A stretch of DNA of 64,000 nucleotides, from positions 92,172-156,171 of the forward strand of contig WHVA01000250.1 in NCBI GenBank assembly GCA_015179125.1, read 5' to 3'. A program made the position numbers and the translations under genes. Position 1 is the first letter of the stretch. Each line of letters opens with the position of its first letter. The notes under the pieces were generated by a model. The model had not been told where the DNA came from. It saw only the letters and a program-made list of their open reading frames with translations, and searched no databases. Source of the DNA: Gautieria morchelliformis (Eukaryota; Basidiomycota; Agaricomycetes; Gomphales; Gomphaceae). Shown piece by piece: positions 10,831-20,971 of the stretch.

Positions 10831-12443
10831 TTAGCAGCCCCCATCACATCCCGAGGGGGTTTGAATGGTCGAACAGTCAAGTTCGGGTGGATAGCGGTGG
10901 CAACATGGAAGAGCCCGCGGGAGAGAGCGTTGGCGACCGTGTTGTTAGCACCGGAGACATGAAAAACTCTGAGAGATGTCGTTTGGGGAAGGAGAAGGCG
11001 AACGGCGCACATAAGGAGGTGGTTGTACTCGTCGTGCGCTTTTAAGGAATGGAAAATATCGACCGTGTTCATAGAATCAGTGTACACGAGGAGTTGGCGT
11101 GGCGCTGGGCATTGCGAGACCGCGAAGGCGAGCGCTGACACTACGCAAAGCTCCTCATAGAAAAAGATGTGAAATGATGGAGGCGGTTCAGGAATGGGAG
11201 AAAAGAAAGCTAAGCTGAGCTGAGGAATGTAGAATCCCATTGCGCAGAGAGACACATCGCAGAAGATGGTCAAATCAGCGTCAGCGGGACTCCAAGCGAT
11301 GGAATCGAGGAGGCAGAGGCCAGGCGCTTCTTCAATGGTGTCTGCGAGCCAATTGAGGTCGGAAATGACTGCGCGATTGAGATAGAGGGTGGCCTTAGGA
11401 ATGGATTTACCGGCAATTTTGGCATAAGAGGACTGGAGAGCAGGGCGCAATAATGGGAAGACGTTAAGGGACCAGTTGATCCAACCCAAAATGCATTGCC
11501 ATTGAACAAGGGGGTGACGGCGCGAAACAGAGACGTCAGTGAACGTGCAAATGGCAGAGACTAGAGCGGCTTTGCCGTCGGTCGGGAACGATATGGACAT
11601 GTTGCGAGGGTCAACGTCCAGACCTATGATGCAAAGACATTGGCCAAAGGTCTGCTTAGACGCTTCGTGTGGGAGTCCTATCTCGTCCCACAAAAGCAGG
11701 AGGAGAGCTTGTTTCGCTGGGTAAGCTTTGCCGTAGGGTCTGTAGAGGTAGAGAGCAGGGTTTGGGTCAAGGGACCAGGCGTTGTCCATATAATGGAGGA
11801 GGGCTTCGATGCCTTTCACGTGGATGGCGATCCACGTAACAAGGCCCATGAAGAGGCACCAGATGCGGGCTGCGCTGCGGGTGCCGAACTCCATGCAGCG
11901 GTCGATGTGGCGCTGACCGTCTATCGTGACGATTTGTTTGATTTGCCACAATGGGTGCACCGGCCAGCGCCGATATGCACCAGAGACGTCATCCTTGAAG
12001 AGCCAAGGAGGCGGCTTGTGGTGATGAGCAAAGAAATCAGGCAAGATAGATCCAAAATCCTGCAAATTGTCAAAGCGTACGGAGGAGTCATCTCTGGCGA
12101 TCCATGAGTTGGGGGCGTGTGGTCCCGCGCTCAGATCATTAACAAGTCGGAATTTGTCAGAATGGGGCTTTGGGACCACACCAACTGGTGTGCTGTACAT
12201 GCCCGGTAAGAGGTCGGTCCCAAATGAAGGGGAGTATCGGCCGGCGAGTACCTCGATGTCTCTTTGTTCATGCAAAAAATCAAGACTGGCTTCGCTGATA
12301 TCCCGTTGAGAGAAGTCGAAGGTAACCGGCTCGGATTCTCCGGGATAGGTGAACGGCCACACTCCTTCACATAGGCTTCGGCAAACTGAAAGCACGAGCG
12401 GCCGGTTTGGATGGGTGGCTAAAAGGAGTTCAAATCGGTTCAC
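10827..12443 (-). CDS. Ngaro reverse transcriptase and RNase H
   Basis: A 538-residue frame begins at a GTG; the open frame extends upstream, so the true start is uncertain. RT motifs in order are KFRLVNDLSAG (about residue 97), LFKDDVSGAYRRWPVHP (motif A aspartates), FGTRSAARIW and YMDN (motif C). The RNase H part has IFCDVSLCAMGF, YTDSMNTVD and GANNTVANALSR. This arrangement, followed by a tyrosine recombinase, is specific to DIRS-order elements. Motif C reads Y-M-D-N where Y-x-D-D is usual. A single G-to-A change would explain the asparagine, and it could cripple the enzyme. Otherwise no stop or shift interrupts the frame. Confidence 0.85.
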   Translation of the reverse strand: MNRFELLLATHPNRPLVLSVCRSLCEGVWPFTYPGESEPVTFDFSQRDISEASLDFLHEQRDIEVLAGRYSPSFGTDLLPGMYSTPVGVVPKPHSDKFRLVNDLSAGPHAPNSWIARDDSSVRFDNLQDFGSILPDFFAHHHKPPPWLFKDDVSGAYRRWPVHPLWQIKQIVTIDGQRHIDRCMEFGTRSAARIWCLFMGLVTWIAIHVKGIEALLHYMDNAWSLDPNPALYLYRPYGKAYPAKQALLLLLWDEIGLPHEASKQTFGQCLCIIGLDVDPRNMSISFPTDGKAALVSAICTFTDVSVSRRHPLVQWQCILGWINWSLNVFPLLRPALQSSYAKIAGKSIPKATLYLNRAVISDLNWLADTIEEAPGLCLLDSIAWSPADADLTIFCDVSLCAMGFYIPQLSLAFFSPIPEPPPSFHIFFYEELCVVSALAFAVSQCPAPRQLLVYTDSMNTVDIFHSLKAHDEYNHLLMCAVRLLLPQTTSLRVFHVSGANNTVANALSRGLFHVATAIHPNLTVRPFKPPRDVMGAAK

Positions 12444-12648
12444 GTCAATGGGGGTGACGACTCGGAAAAGGTGCGGGTTTTGGAGAATGGTTAGTTGGGC
12501 TGCAGAGTCGCTCGAGACCGAATCAGGAACTGAAGGCAGCGGGTCAGCTGTCTCAGTGAATGTGGCAGAGGGTGTGTCGGATACAGGACATTTGGACCAC
12601 AGGAAACCTCAGGCCCATTTTGGTCACTCCTCGTGGCGCGCGATCGGC

Positions 12649-13383
12649 TCATTTGGGAGGTTCACCTTTTTTGAAAATGCTGCAGTCTTTGGCGGCGTGC
12701 CTTCCTGAACACGACAAGCAGACGTGCCGATATTTACAGGACTCACTGACACAATGCCCTCCGTTGAACCGACGGCACACGGGTTGTTGCCCTCCAAAGG
12801 AGGGCCGGACTCGCTTAAAATTGCGAGGGACGAAGCTTTGCTGAGAGATGAAGTGTCGTGTGGAGAGATCGGCGAAGTGGTTGAATGAAGCGAGCAAGAG
12901 CGTGTTGTCGCGGGCAACTCGCACTCGGATGGCTTTGTCGAGATCGAGCACTTTGAGCTGCTCCCCGGGATGATGCATGGCGGCGAATTGCCCGAGGATG
13001 TATTCCTCGTATCGATCGATTTCCCTGGCTCGGTGAGGGTAGACATATAGCATAGCCTTTTTTGCGACAGCGAAGGCGATGGTCCACTCGCCATGAGACT
13101 CGACTCTCCTGGTGGCTTTGGAGCTGCCGCTACCTGATGACATGGTGATGTTGACGCTTCCGACGGATTCTGTGAACTGATGGTCCGATTCAAGGGCATA
13201 GAATCCGGAATATATTTTGTCCAGGTCGATGAATCGGTCCGCCAAGATGTCGGCCCACAACGCTTCTGGGAGGTTGGGGCAGTCGACTCTGGAGAGAAGG
13301 TTGCTTTTTGCGGCTTTAAGGTCAATGAGATGATTGGCTTTAAGCGCCAGGGTTTTCGCAACGCATGGGTCGACGAGCAGCAT
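12649..13383 (-). CDS. Ngaro gag-like protein with CCCH and CCHC fingers
   Basis: The frame encodes 244 residues from an internal ATG, and the open frame continues about 13 codons upstream without an ATG. The C-terminus has C-x7-C-x4-C-x3-H (from CRRFNGGHC) and then C-x2-C-x3-H-x4-C (CLSCSGRHAAKDC), two zinc fingers suited to binding the element RNA. The central part is a helical region without a family I can name. It would form the nucleocapsid-like particle. It is preceded by a frame in another register (13418-14095), so the full gag may need a frameshift. Confidence 0.7.
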   Translation of the reverse strand: MLLVDPCVAKTLALKANHLIDLKAAKSNLLSRVDCPNLPEALWADILADRFIDLDKIYSGFYALESDHQFTESVGSVNITMSSGSGSSKATRRVESHGEWTIAFAVAKKAMLYVYPHRAREIDRYEEYILGQFAAMHHPGEQLKVLDLDKAIRVRVARDNTLLLASFNHFADLSTRHFISQQSFVPRNFKRVRPSFGGQQPVCRRFNGGHCVSESCKYRHVCLSCSGRHAAKDCSIFKKGEPPK

Positions 13384-13417
13384 CGATTCAGGGACGCGGT
13401 TCCAAGCAAACTCTGAT

Positions 13418-13865
13418 TCATCGGGTTTTTGTGAGCTCTAGCTCCCTGATCTCCTTCTTCAGAGTCACAATGTCAGTGTCTAGCTCTTTTAGGCGCAATG
13501 GAATGGGTCGAGTCCGCATCCGATGAGCTCTCCCCTGAGGAAGCTTCGGCCGGCTGCTTTCTCCGATGGGGAAGTTTTGATGACCGTCGGATTGACTCAG
13601 ATACAACTCCTTCCCCTCTGGTAGCGGCAGTGGTGCACTCCCTGTCAATCTCTGCGCAAAGGTTGATGTATCGTTTGTAAGCCGATTCTCCTGCTTCTCC
13701 GTTGGGAAGGAGTTTGAAGAAAAGCAAAGAGGCGTCGGCAGTCGAAATTTCGCCTGCACGCCTACGCTCGACGATTCGGAGGCAATCCGCGCTGATTCGA
13801 GTGGGGTCGGACGCGGTGGAAGGGGATGAGGTACTCGGCAGAGTAGATTGTCCATCACTGGGCAT
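13418..13865 (-). CDS. Upstream gag segment, coiled-coil rich
   Basis: Two overlapping minus-strand frames cover this stretch. One (14095-13418) ends in a charged heptad-like helix, LRLKELDTDIVTLKKEIREL. The other (13865-13473) starts at an ATG just after A1 and encodes 130 residues with a Ser-rich tail. The first stops as CGATGA, next to an A5-C3 run. A +1 shift there would enter the zinc-finger gag frame. I infer that this is the N-terminal half of gag, split by programmed or mutational frameshifting. Which frame is used is not decided. Confidence 0.45.
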
Positions 13866-13891
13866 TGAGAAGCAAGATGTTCTTCAAAAAG

Positions 13892-14280
13892 AGAAAGCAA
13901 CGCGAGCGTGGAAACTGAATGCAAGTGCAGCTGGCGAGCAAAAATCGAAAAACACCTGTGCGATGTGGGAGCGCTGCGGGCGAGCGAAGCACAGGGGCGA
14001 CTCATGGAGTCGCTGAGTAGGCAGGGGTGGTCCGTCCGCTGAGACACGTATGACGGTCCAATGACGTGGACGCTGACATGTTCAGCGGGACTCAAGACTA
14101 CTCGCGTGGTGAAGTTCAGCCGAACTTCAAGAGAAAAAGAAAGAGAGAGAGATGCTTACAGCCAGTTAAAAGTACAGGAGTGAAGGAAGAAAATAAGAGA
14201 TAAGACTCAGCATGCTGCGGCAAAAGAGCCTGCAGGTGGGGGCGGAATTCACCGCGTGTAAGAACGCTCCGCTACTTACA
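13892..14280 (-). repeat. Ngaro A1 repeat (5' end)
   Basis: Direct copy of 9322-9700. Its outer end, CGCTACTTA, is directly followed by TGCTGAATAATT of the Copia LTR, so the two elements abut. Confidence 0.8.
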
Positions 14281-14652
14281 TGCTGAATAATTATTGCTAT
14301 ACGAGAATTACTCAGTGTTTGCTTCGGGTTGCAAACGACTGTTGTTACTACCTAAACAAGAATTACTACAATGCATAGATAAGTAAAGAAATAACTCGAG
14401 ACTTGGAATATCTCTTACCTCAGTGTTCGCTTCGGGTTGCAAATGACTGAGGGAAGAAGATGTACTAGCTAGCTGCTTTATACTCTAGGGAACAATGGGG
14501 GGAATAGGACAATGGCTGCTGCGCAGTGGACTATCTATTTATGACGGACAATGGAATTTATAAGGAACAATGAAACCTTGAGTTGTTTGTCACATGGTGT
14601 GACACGGGTGACACGGTTTGCTTGCGTCACCCCTCGCGTTGCCATTCCCACA
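14281..14652 (-). repeat. Copia A 3' LTR
   Basis: 372 bp. On the minus strand it starts TGTGGGAATGG directly after the polypurine tract and ends in CA. The internal repeat CAGTGTT-GCTTCGGGTTGCAAA is present twice. Confidence 0.85.
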
Positions 14653-14659
14653 CTCCCCC

Positions 14660-17470
14660 TCAAACCGTAGTCAGCCCGAGCTCTACTGCAAAGTGCTTGA
14701 CTTTTGCAGATGGCAAAGCCTTGGTGAGTGTGTCTGCGGCCATGTCGTCGGTCGGGCAGTAGACTAACCGAACTGCCCCTTTTTCGACAATCCAGCAAAT
14801 GAAATGATACCGTACATCTATGTGTTTGGTTCTCGCGTGGTACTGATGGTCCTTCGTGAGCGCAATAGCTGATTGGTTGTCGGAAAACAGGGTCATGGCG
14901 GACAACTTGTTGTTGAAAAGCTGTTTGATAAGGGAGCGAAGCCATAAAGCTTCTTTTGCCGCGTGAGTTACTGCCACATATTCGCTCTCTGTTGTGGACA
15001 GAGAGATGATGTTTTGCCTTTTTGCGCTCCAGGAAACTGCAGCACTGTGAATTATAAACGCGTATCCGGAAATAGCGTGCCTGTCCTGCGCCATGCTGCC
15101 GTCAGTGTCGGCGTAACCGGTCAGCGCGTTTTTTGCATGTCCATAAGTCAGCCAAAGGTTCGCAGTTCCTTTTAGATACTGAAAAATTCTTTTTACAGCA
15201 TTCCAGTGAGTAGGGCCGAACTTCATTGAGTATCGGGATACACTTTGAACAGCGAAAGCAATGTCAGGGCGCGTTCCTAATGCCGTGTACATCAATGATC
15301 CTACAGCCTCTCTGTATGGCGTGTCTCGCATCAGAGCCCATTCGGCAGTGGTTTTGGGTGTTTGGGACATCAAAAGCAACAGACCGTGTTGCATTGGTGT
15401 GGACGCGGGCTTCAGGTCATCGAGATTGTAACGGTGTATTATGGAGGCGATATAGGATCTTTGAGAAAGATGAATGGTATGTCTTTCTCTGTCACGTTTG
15501 AGTTCGATCCCTAACAGCCAGTGTAGTTTGCCCAGGTCTATTATTTTGACGTGCCTCGCAATTCCTGCCTTGAACTGTTTTACTAACATTTCCGTCGTTG
15601 CTGCAATCGTGCAATCATCGACATGTACCAAAACAATCACGAGCGAGTCATTCGAGCGACGAAAGAATACGGCCTGGTCTACATCGCAGCGAGAGAAGAG
15701 CAGTTTGGTAAGCATGATATCCACGAGTTTTTGATACCATCATCAACCAGACTGCTTAAGTCCATATAGCGTTTTCTGTAGGTGTCAAACCTTACCAGAA
15801 GAGCTTGGAGTGTGATACCTTGGGGGTTGAGACATGTAGATCGTCTCATTATTGGTGATTTCTCCGTTTAGATATGCGCCTTTGATATCTATTTGATGTA
15901 ACTCCATATCATTTGCAGCGGCCAGGGCAAGTACCGTGCGAATTGAGGCAAGTTTTGCAACAGGAGCAAAGGTATCGAAGTAGTCCACTCCAGGTACTTG
16001 CGAGAATCCTTGAGCAACGAGTCGAGCCTTATAACGTACCACATTTCCAGCTGAATCTTTCTTGGCGTGGAAAACCCATTTGGAGCCTATGATGTTGGCT
16101 CCAGGTGGGGCTTCGGTGAGTTTCCAGGTACCGGCATCGCAGAGCACTGCTAATTCTTTGTGAATAGCTGCCTCCCACAAATGCCAATCGGGGTGTCGTT
16201 TGGCTTCAGCAAGGGACCGTGGTTCTATGGCTTCAAGTTCGCTTGTCTCAGCTACAAGTGCATACTCATCAAGTTCGTCGGCTAGCATTAACCAATCAGA
16301 TGATCCTACTCCTTCTAGGACTTCTGTGTTCGTCTCAATGGTAGTAGGCATTTGAACTCCTGTTGGAATGACTGGATCAGAGGATCGGTGAGTGGAAGTT
16401 CCATGTCCTTCCAGAATGTCGCAGATTTGCTGACTTGGCTTGCATACACGTTTGGTGGGTACTTCGGCTTCGGAGTCGGATGGAATTTGGTTGGCTGTGC
16501 CGCTAGGTGGGTTGATGGTGGGTGCTGAGGCAACAGAGATTTTGGCCCCTTGAGGGGAAGGTGAGTCAGTTACCATCTCGGTAACTTGCCAATCCTCCCC
16601 CTTGAGATGTGGAGCTGACAAACTTGAGTTGTTGAAGTGAACGTTCCTCTTGACAGTTACCATTTGTTTTTCAGGCCAATAGATCCTATACCCTTTGCTG
16701 CCCTCATCAATCCCGAGCCATTGACCCTCTGATACGCGTCCCCCGAGTTTGTCACCACCTTCTATGCGCACCCATACTCTCTCACCCCATTCCCGTACGT
16801 GTTTCAGGTCAGGCTTTTTTCCGAAAGCTGCTTCGTACAGTGTTTTTCCTGAAATGGCCTTAGTCGATGTGCGATTCATTAGCCATACAACGTGACGCGC
16901 AGCCTCGCCCCATAGGAATCTCGGCAATCCACTGGCGTGTAGCAGGGCTTGTACATGTTCAACGATGCTTCTGTTGCGACGCTCGGCGACTCCATTGTGT
17001 TGGGGCATGTTGTGCACGGTGAGTTTCTGCATGGTTCCTTTTGACTTCAGGTACACTATGAATTCCTTGCCTAGGTATTTGCCGCCTCTGTCTGAGTGGA
17101 GTGTCTTGACACAAGTGTTCAGCTGCGTGTTGCACCACGAGTCGTACTCCTTGTACGCTGCAAGAGCCTCGTTCTTTGTGCGCAACAAATGTAAGTGCGT
17201 TAATCTAGACATGTCGTCTGTGAAAGTGACATAGTACCATTTGCCAGCTTTGGTGGCAACTGGGGCCAGTCCCCATAGATTGCTATGCACCTCGTCGCCA
17301 AAACTTGAGGCACGACTGCCCTCCCTGGCTTTCAGGATGGGTTTGCGAGTCGCCTTAGCATATACGCAAGACTCGCAAAAGAAGGGGTTTCCCGATGGTA
17401 AGACTTCGAGCTTTAATCCTGTTACCAGACCATTGGTAACCAGTTTTTAGCTGTCTCTGGGGCAATGTGT
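14660..17470 (-). pseudogene. Copia A pol: integrase, reverse transcriptase, RNase H
   Basis: Integrase core: HRRMGHIAPE zinc-binding region, then FTDDMS, SDRGGKY and GVAERRNR (the D, D and E residues). RT: WKLTEAPPGANIIGSKWVF, ARLVAQGF, QIDIKGAYLNGEI, and HVDD at the catalytic box. RNase H: GYADTDGSMAQDRHAISGY, STTESEYVA and ARTKHIDVRYH. The main frame breaks at 15785-15787 (TGA) and again at 15740-15745 (two TGA) inside the conserved LYGLKQSG-W-Y box, where arginine codons are expected. One further base loss lies near 17440. All three stops fit CGA-to-TGA transitions. The product would be non-functional. Confidence 0.88.
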
Positions 17471-17556
17471 CCCATACGCCGGTGAAATTGGTCCAAGCTG
17501 AGTGTTTCTACAGCAGTATTCGCTGCATCAGACTCATGTGTGACTTTGTAAAGGCC

Positions 17557-18153
17557 TCATCCAGATTTTTCGACTTTTCCGACCTTCTGGCCATTTCGCT
17601 CTTGTATAATGCATTTGCCGTCTGCAAATGTCAGAGTGAAACCGGCCTCGTCGAGTCTTCCAACTGATACGAGGGTATAGCCAACCTCAGGTGAGTACAA
17701 CACCTCAGTTAGCCTTAGCTGAGATGTCGTGACTCCGTTCAGTACATCGATCACGATCTCACCTGTTCCAACCGCATTGAAACTCTGCTTATTCGCAGCT
17801 TGGAATGACTTAGGACTTATGGCCTTAAAGTCTGTCACTGCCTTGCAGTATGGGGTGATATTCCTGGTGCAGCTGGAGTCGTATACCTTGATGTGCGTTT
17901 GATTTTCTGCTTCTGTGCTGTCTTTGATGTGGACAGCGTTTGCATTTTCAGCTTCTGCGACCGCTTGAGCATCATAGATGTTGACTGGGTAAGCACACTC
18001 GCTTCTGTCAACATTATCCTGTGACTCGATACACTCAGGGTTGTCACCCATTTCAGAAAACCAATCCTCGGCATGTTCTTCAGCATCCGAGTCAGACTCG
18101 TAGTTCGATAGCAGTACTGGGAGCTCGTCGTCATCATCGAGATTGGCTATCAA
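17557..18153 (-). pseudogene. Copia A protease region
   Basis: An open frame of 198 codons covers an acidic linker (LDDDDELPVLLSN) and the retroviral-type aspartic protease, with active site VYDSSCTRNITPY. The family normally has D-S/T-G, so the glycine is replaced by serine. TLVSVGRLDEAGF follows and would lead into the integrase zinc region. The frame ends in TGA at 17557, and the next residues continue the protein in the same frame. The join to gag upstream needs a frameshift at an A4-G5 run near 18205. Confidence 0.75.
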
Positions 18154-19045
18154 ATCAGACGATGAAGATGAGGCTGCTTTCTTCGTGGCCTTTGCAGAGC
18201 CACCCCCTTTTGTGAGTTGTGTTTCTTGTCACCGGTCTCTTTAACAGGCTTGGGACATTTATTCTTGTAGTGTCCCTTGTCACCGCAGTTCCAGCATGTC
18301 CCTTTCGGTTTTCGATCGGTTTTCTTTCCCTTCCCATTAGGTGAGACAAACATTGCCTCATCCTTGTCTTCGCCTTTCCCACTACCATGCCCTGAGCGTC
18401 TAGATCGCTGAGCTATGTGACCCTCATACTCTTCAGATACTAACATAATGAGTTCATCGGGGTCGATAGTTTTTGTTGAGCTGTATAGCTTGGCACCGGC
18501 TAGAAGGTTCGATGCGAAGGCTGAAAGATGCGGGGGAGGGATTTTATGATCGTTGATCGGTAATTGTTTTCTTCGATGTCTACGCTGAAGGTAGCTAACT
18601 CTTCTTTCTTGACTCATAGTCCATCGAGGAATTCGCGGATGTTCGACTTGTCAGGGCACTTAGATTGCATGAAATGCGTACGCAAATCTGCTTGTGGAAA
18701 AGCTCCTTTTGTTGAGAATTCTTTTACGGTCAGTGCCCATCGTTCTGTCAGGGCGGATTTGCCGTGTATGCGGATCAGGGTGGAGTCAGGTATTCGGTGA
18801 GTCAAAAGTGCTTTCGCGGTACAGTCCTCCTTGACCCATTTAGCAAGGGCCTCCTCTTCGTCAGTTGTAGGCAGTACACTGACAGGCAGCTGAGGGGTCG
18901 TGCCATCGAAATACCCCCACAGGCCTTTGGCTTCGATGGCGTCTTGGAAACGCATTGAGAACGCGGTCCAGTTGAGACCGTTGGCCATGAGCTTGGGTAC
19001 CGAGGAAGGGAGGAGGTCGGTGGTGGTAAGAGTTGTGGTAGGCAT
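18154..19045 (-). pseudogene. Copia A gag
   Basis: It starts at ATG 19045 with LNWTAFSMRFQDAIEAKG, the usual start of Copia gag (UBN2-like). The zinc knuckle CWNCGDKGHYKNKC lies near 18280. The frame is broken by TGA at 18614-18616 (REFLDGL-stop), again with the expected arginine, and by loss of one C in a C-run near 18535. After these the sequence still reads as gag. Confidence 0.8.
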
Positions 19046-19098
19046 GATTCAGGAGGGAGCTGGAAGGTCTATTGTATTAGGTGCGGGGCCCAATAACC

Positions 19099-19280
19099 TG
19101 TAAGAATAATTATTGCTATACGAGAATTACTCAGTGTTCGCTTCGGGTTGCAAACGACTGTTGTTATTACCTATACGAGAATTACTACAACACATGGATA
19201 AGTAAAGAAATATCTCGAGACTTGGAATATCTCTTACCTCAGTGTTCGCTTTGGGTTGCAAACGACTGAGGGAAGAAGAT
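19099..19280 (-). repeat. Copia A 5' LTR, truncated
   Basis: Matches 14281-14465 of the 3' LTR. On the minus strand it ends in CTTACA and is followed by GGTTATTGGGCCC, a candidate primer-binding site. The outer half of the LTR is missing. Confidence 0.75.
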
Positions 19281-19445
19281 TACTGTTTTCCCGGCTCCAG
19301 CTTAGGCCGCGACAAAGCCGGAGCCAAGCCCTTACAGGCCGAGCTGAGCTGGGCCGTGGCCATCTCCAGGCCGTCCCAAAAAGCCTAGCTCAGGATTTGA
19401 CAAGCCTGAGCCGAGCCGTGAAGCTGCGGCTCTTGAGCGCCTAGA
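19281..19445 (+). repeat. hAT subterminal region, left
   Basis: This GC-rich stretch, with repeated GCCGAGC/GAGCCG words, resembles the reverse complement of 23040-23216, including TTTGACAAGCC followed by GAGC. It looks like the opposite end of the hAT element at 21.9-23.2 kb. The extreme terminus is not recognisable and may have been lost where the Copia LTR ends. Confidence 0.5.
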
Positions 19446-19947
19446 TGGTATGGGTGAAGCCACCCTAAGAGGCTCGACGGCACCCAGGCACAGCGCCCCG
19501 GCACCATGCATGGGAAAATTAGATAAGGCGCTTAACATCCAAATGAGGGACGAAAAGGGTGTTTTTCACCCTGCAGCCATGCTCCAGCGAGCCGGGGCTA
19601 AAGCTGAGCTGAGCCGGAGCCAGGCCTGTGTAAATAACCTAGATACCATACATGTATTCTAGTTATTACATAATCCCAGTGGGCCCCTTAGGGACCCACT
19701 GTATAGTTTATGCGTGGGAACCGGCCAGCGGTTCACATCGCATCTTACCCTTACACTGTCACTACGTAGCATCAGAATACCACACCTTGGTCAAGTTCTG
19801 TGTGCCCTTGTGACAATAGGCATAAGATAGACATCTTTACACCTTTTTGAACTATCCTGCAGTTGATCGCCACGTGACCAACCAATTGTGGATTTGAAGC
19901 AATCTTGAAAAAGATCGCTGTGTCAACGACTAAACATCGTTGAGACC
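19446..19947. other. Unassigned spacer within the hAT mosaic
   Basis: No gene or clear repeat is recognised. A short open frame near 19450-19660 has GC-rich subterminal words but no protein motif. Confidence 0.35.
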
Positions 19948-20455
19948 TGTAAGAACCCGGCCTTTGGCCGGTTACTTACCGGTATAACTCTCTTCTGAGC
20001 CCGAGCCTTGTGATACTCGTGCCCGAGTACATATGATTCTTATCCTGCGCCCGAGCACGAGCACGAGCTAGAGCTCATATCCGACCATGATCCCATGCCC
20101 GTATCCCCTTAGTTACTGATTCCGCTCCATCCTGCATCATTCATATATTACCTCGCCCTGACCTCACCCTGACCTCCACTAATATGTTCACCCCTGACTT
20201 GTACCCTCGCTCGTATATAAACCCCCCTGTATGCATTCCTACTCCTCAGTCTGAAAATCAACTATCGTATAACTTCGATCCCTAGTTAGTTTCTAAGCCT
20301 CGCCTCTTAAGCCAAACCTCACCTCTTATTCGTTTACCTCTGAAGTTGGGACTCGTGCGTAGGGTCGGCGCAGCACATAAGCTGAAGCCTAGTCCCTCTC
20401 CGACTTCCCCATCCAAACCTCACCCCATAACCTCGGACCTTTCCCGGTCACAAGG
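19948..20455 (+). repeat. Gypsy LTR, 5' nine-tenths (copy G2)
   Basis: Starts TGTAAGAACCCGGCC and matches the reverse complement of 37590-38058 closely, including CTATCGTATAACTTCGATC. It stops at CCCGGTCAC, about 65 bp short of the LTR end. The missing end lies inverted at 21826-21893. Confidence 0.85.
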
Positions 20456-20971
20456 TTGCCCGCACAGAGATTTTGGATTTATTCCAGAGTCATCTCCGGG
20501 ATCTCAAGAAGCTTCTAAATGTAAGTGTAATATATTATATATACTGTAATCTCCATAAGTCTCACTGGCACTTGCAGAGTGACTCGGTGAAAGGCCGTGT
20601 TTCAACCACGTGCGATGCATGGCAAGCTTCAAACGTTGATGGGTACTTCGCAGTCACAGGGCACTGGATTGAGGAAGGGAAGGAGGGTTTAAGCCTGCAG
20701 AGTGCCCTGTTAGGATTCACGCGCGTGAATAACGCTCACTCAGGCAGACGGTTAGGACAAGCACTTTTCAAAATTCTTGATCGCGTTGGTATCATACACA
20801 AAGTACGTAGCTCTTGTTCAATGCACAACAATCTCATGTCACACCCTTCAGGTTGGTTGGGTGACATGCGACAACGCAAGTAACAATACAACGATGATGG
20901 AGGAGCTGGCAACACGCATCCAGGAACGTACCAGGAAGCCGTTCGACGCTGAACAACAGCGCATCCGGTTA
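20456..20971 (+). pseudogene. hAT transposase, central segment
   Basis: The first exon ends in ILDLFQSHLRDLKKLLN. An intron from GTAAGTGTA to TTGCAG follows, then SVKGRVSTTCDAWQASNVDG and YFAVTGHWIEEGKEGLSLQS (the DxW-type hAT catalytic region). After a second intron the sequence reads VGWVTCDNASNNTTMM. The protein stops matching near RIR at 20970, where Gypsy gag sequence starts on the other strand. This segment runs opposite to the N-terminal hAT exons at 21.9-22.9 kb, consistent with an inversion. Confidence 0.75.

Larger units (their letters stand above)
9088..14280 (-). mobile_element. Ngaro-type DIRS retrotransposon with split direct repeats
   Basis: Read on the minus strand the order is A1 (14280-13892), gag-like ORFs, RT/RNase H, tyrosine recombinase, B1 (about 9811-9707), A2 (9700-9322), a unique piece of about 120 bp, and B2 (about 9186-9088). 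A1 and A2 share GAAAGCAACGCGAGCGTGG and several hundred further bases. B1 and B2 share GACGAATTC and about 100 bp. This split-direct-repeat layout is the hallmark of Ngaro/PAT-like elements, which use a tyrosine recombinase and lack DDE integrase and ordinary LTRs. The right end abuts a Copia LTR directly. Confidence 0.85.
14281..19280 (-). mobile_element. Decayed Ty1/Copia retrotransposon, Copia A
   Basis: The minus-strand order is a truncated 5' LTR (19280-19099), gag, protease, integrase, RT, RNase H, polypurine tract GAGGGGGAG and the 3' LTR (14652-14281). Integrase before RT identifies Copia. At least five frame-breaking changes make it non-autonomous. The 5' LTR stops abruptly at 19280, where hAT-like terminal DNA starts. 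Confidence 0.9.

Noticed and set aside
11640-12107. Plus-strand open frames over the Ngaro RT
   Set aside because: Shadows of the RT frame on the other strand.
12624-13421. A 265-codon minus-strand frame over the Ngaro gag
   Set aside because: It is the register next to the zinc-finger gag and has no motif. Its last part may only mark the RT frame upstream of its start.
20346-20549. A plus-strand protein starting in the Gypsy LTR
   Set aside because: It is LTR sequence read through into the hAT exon. Only the hAT part has family similarity.
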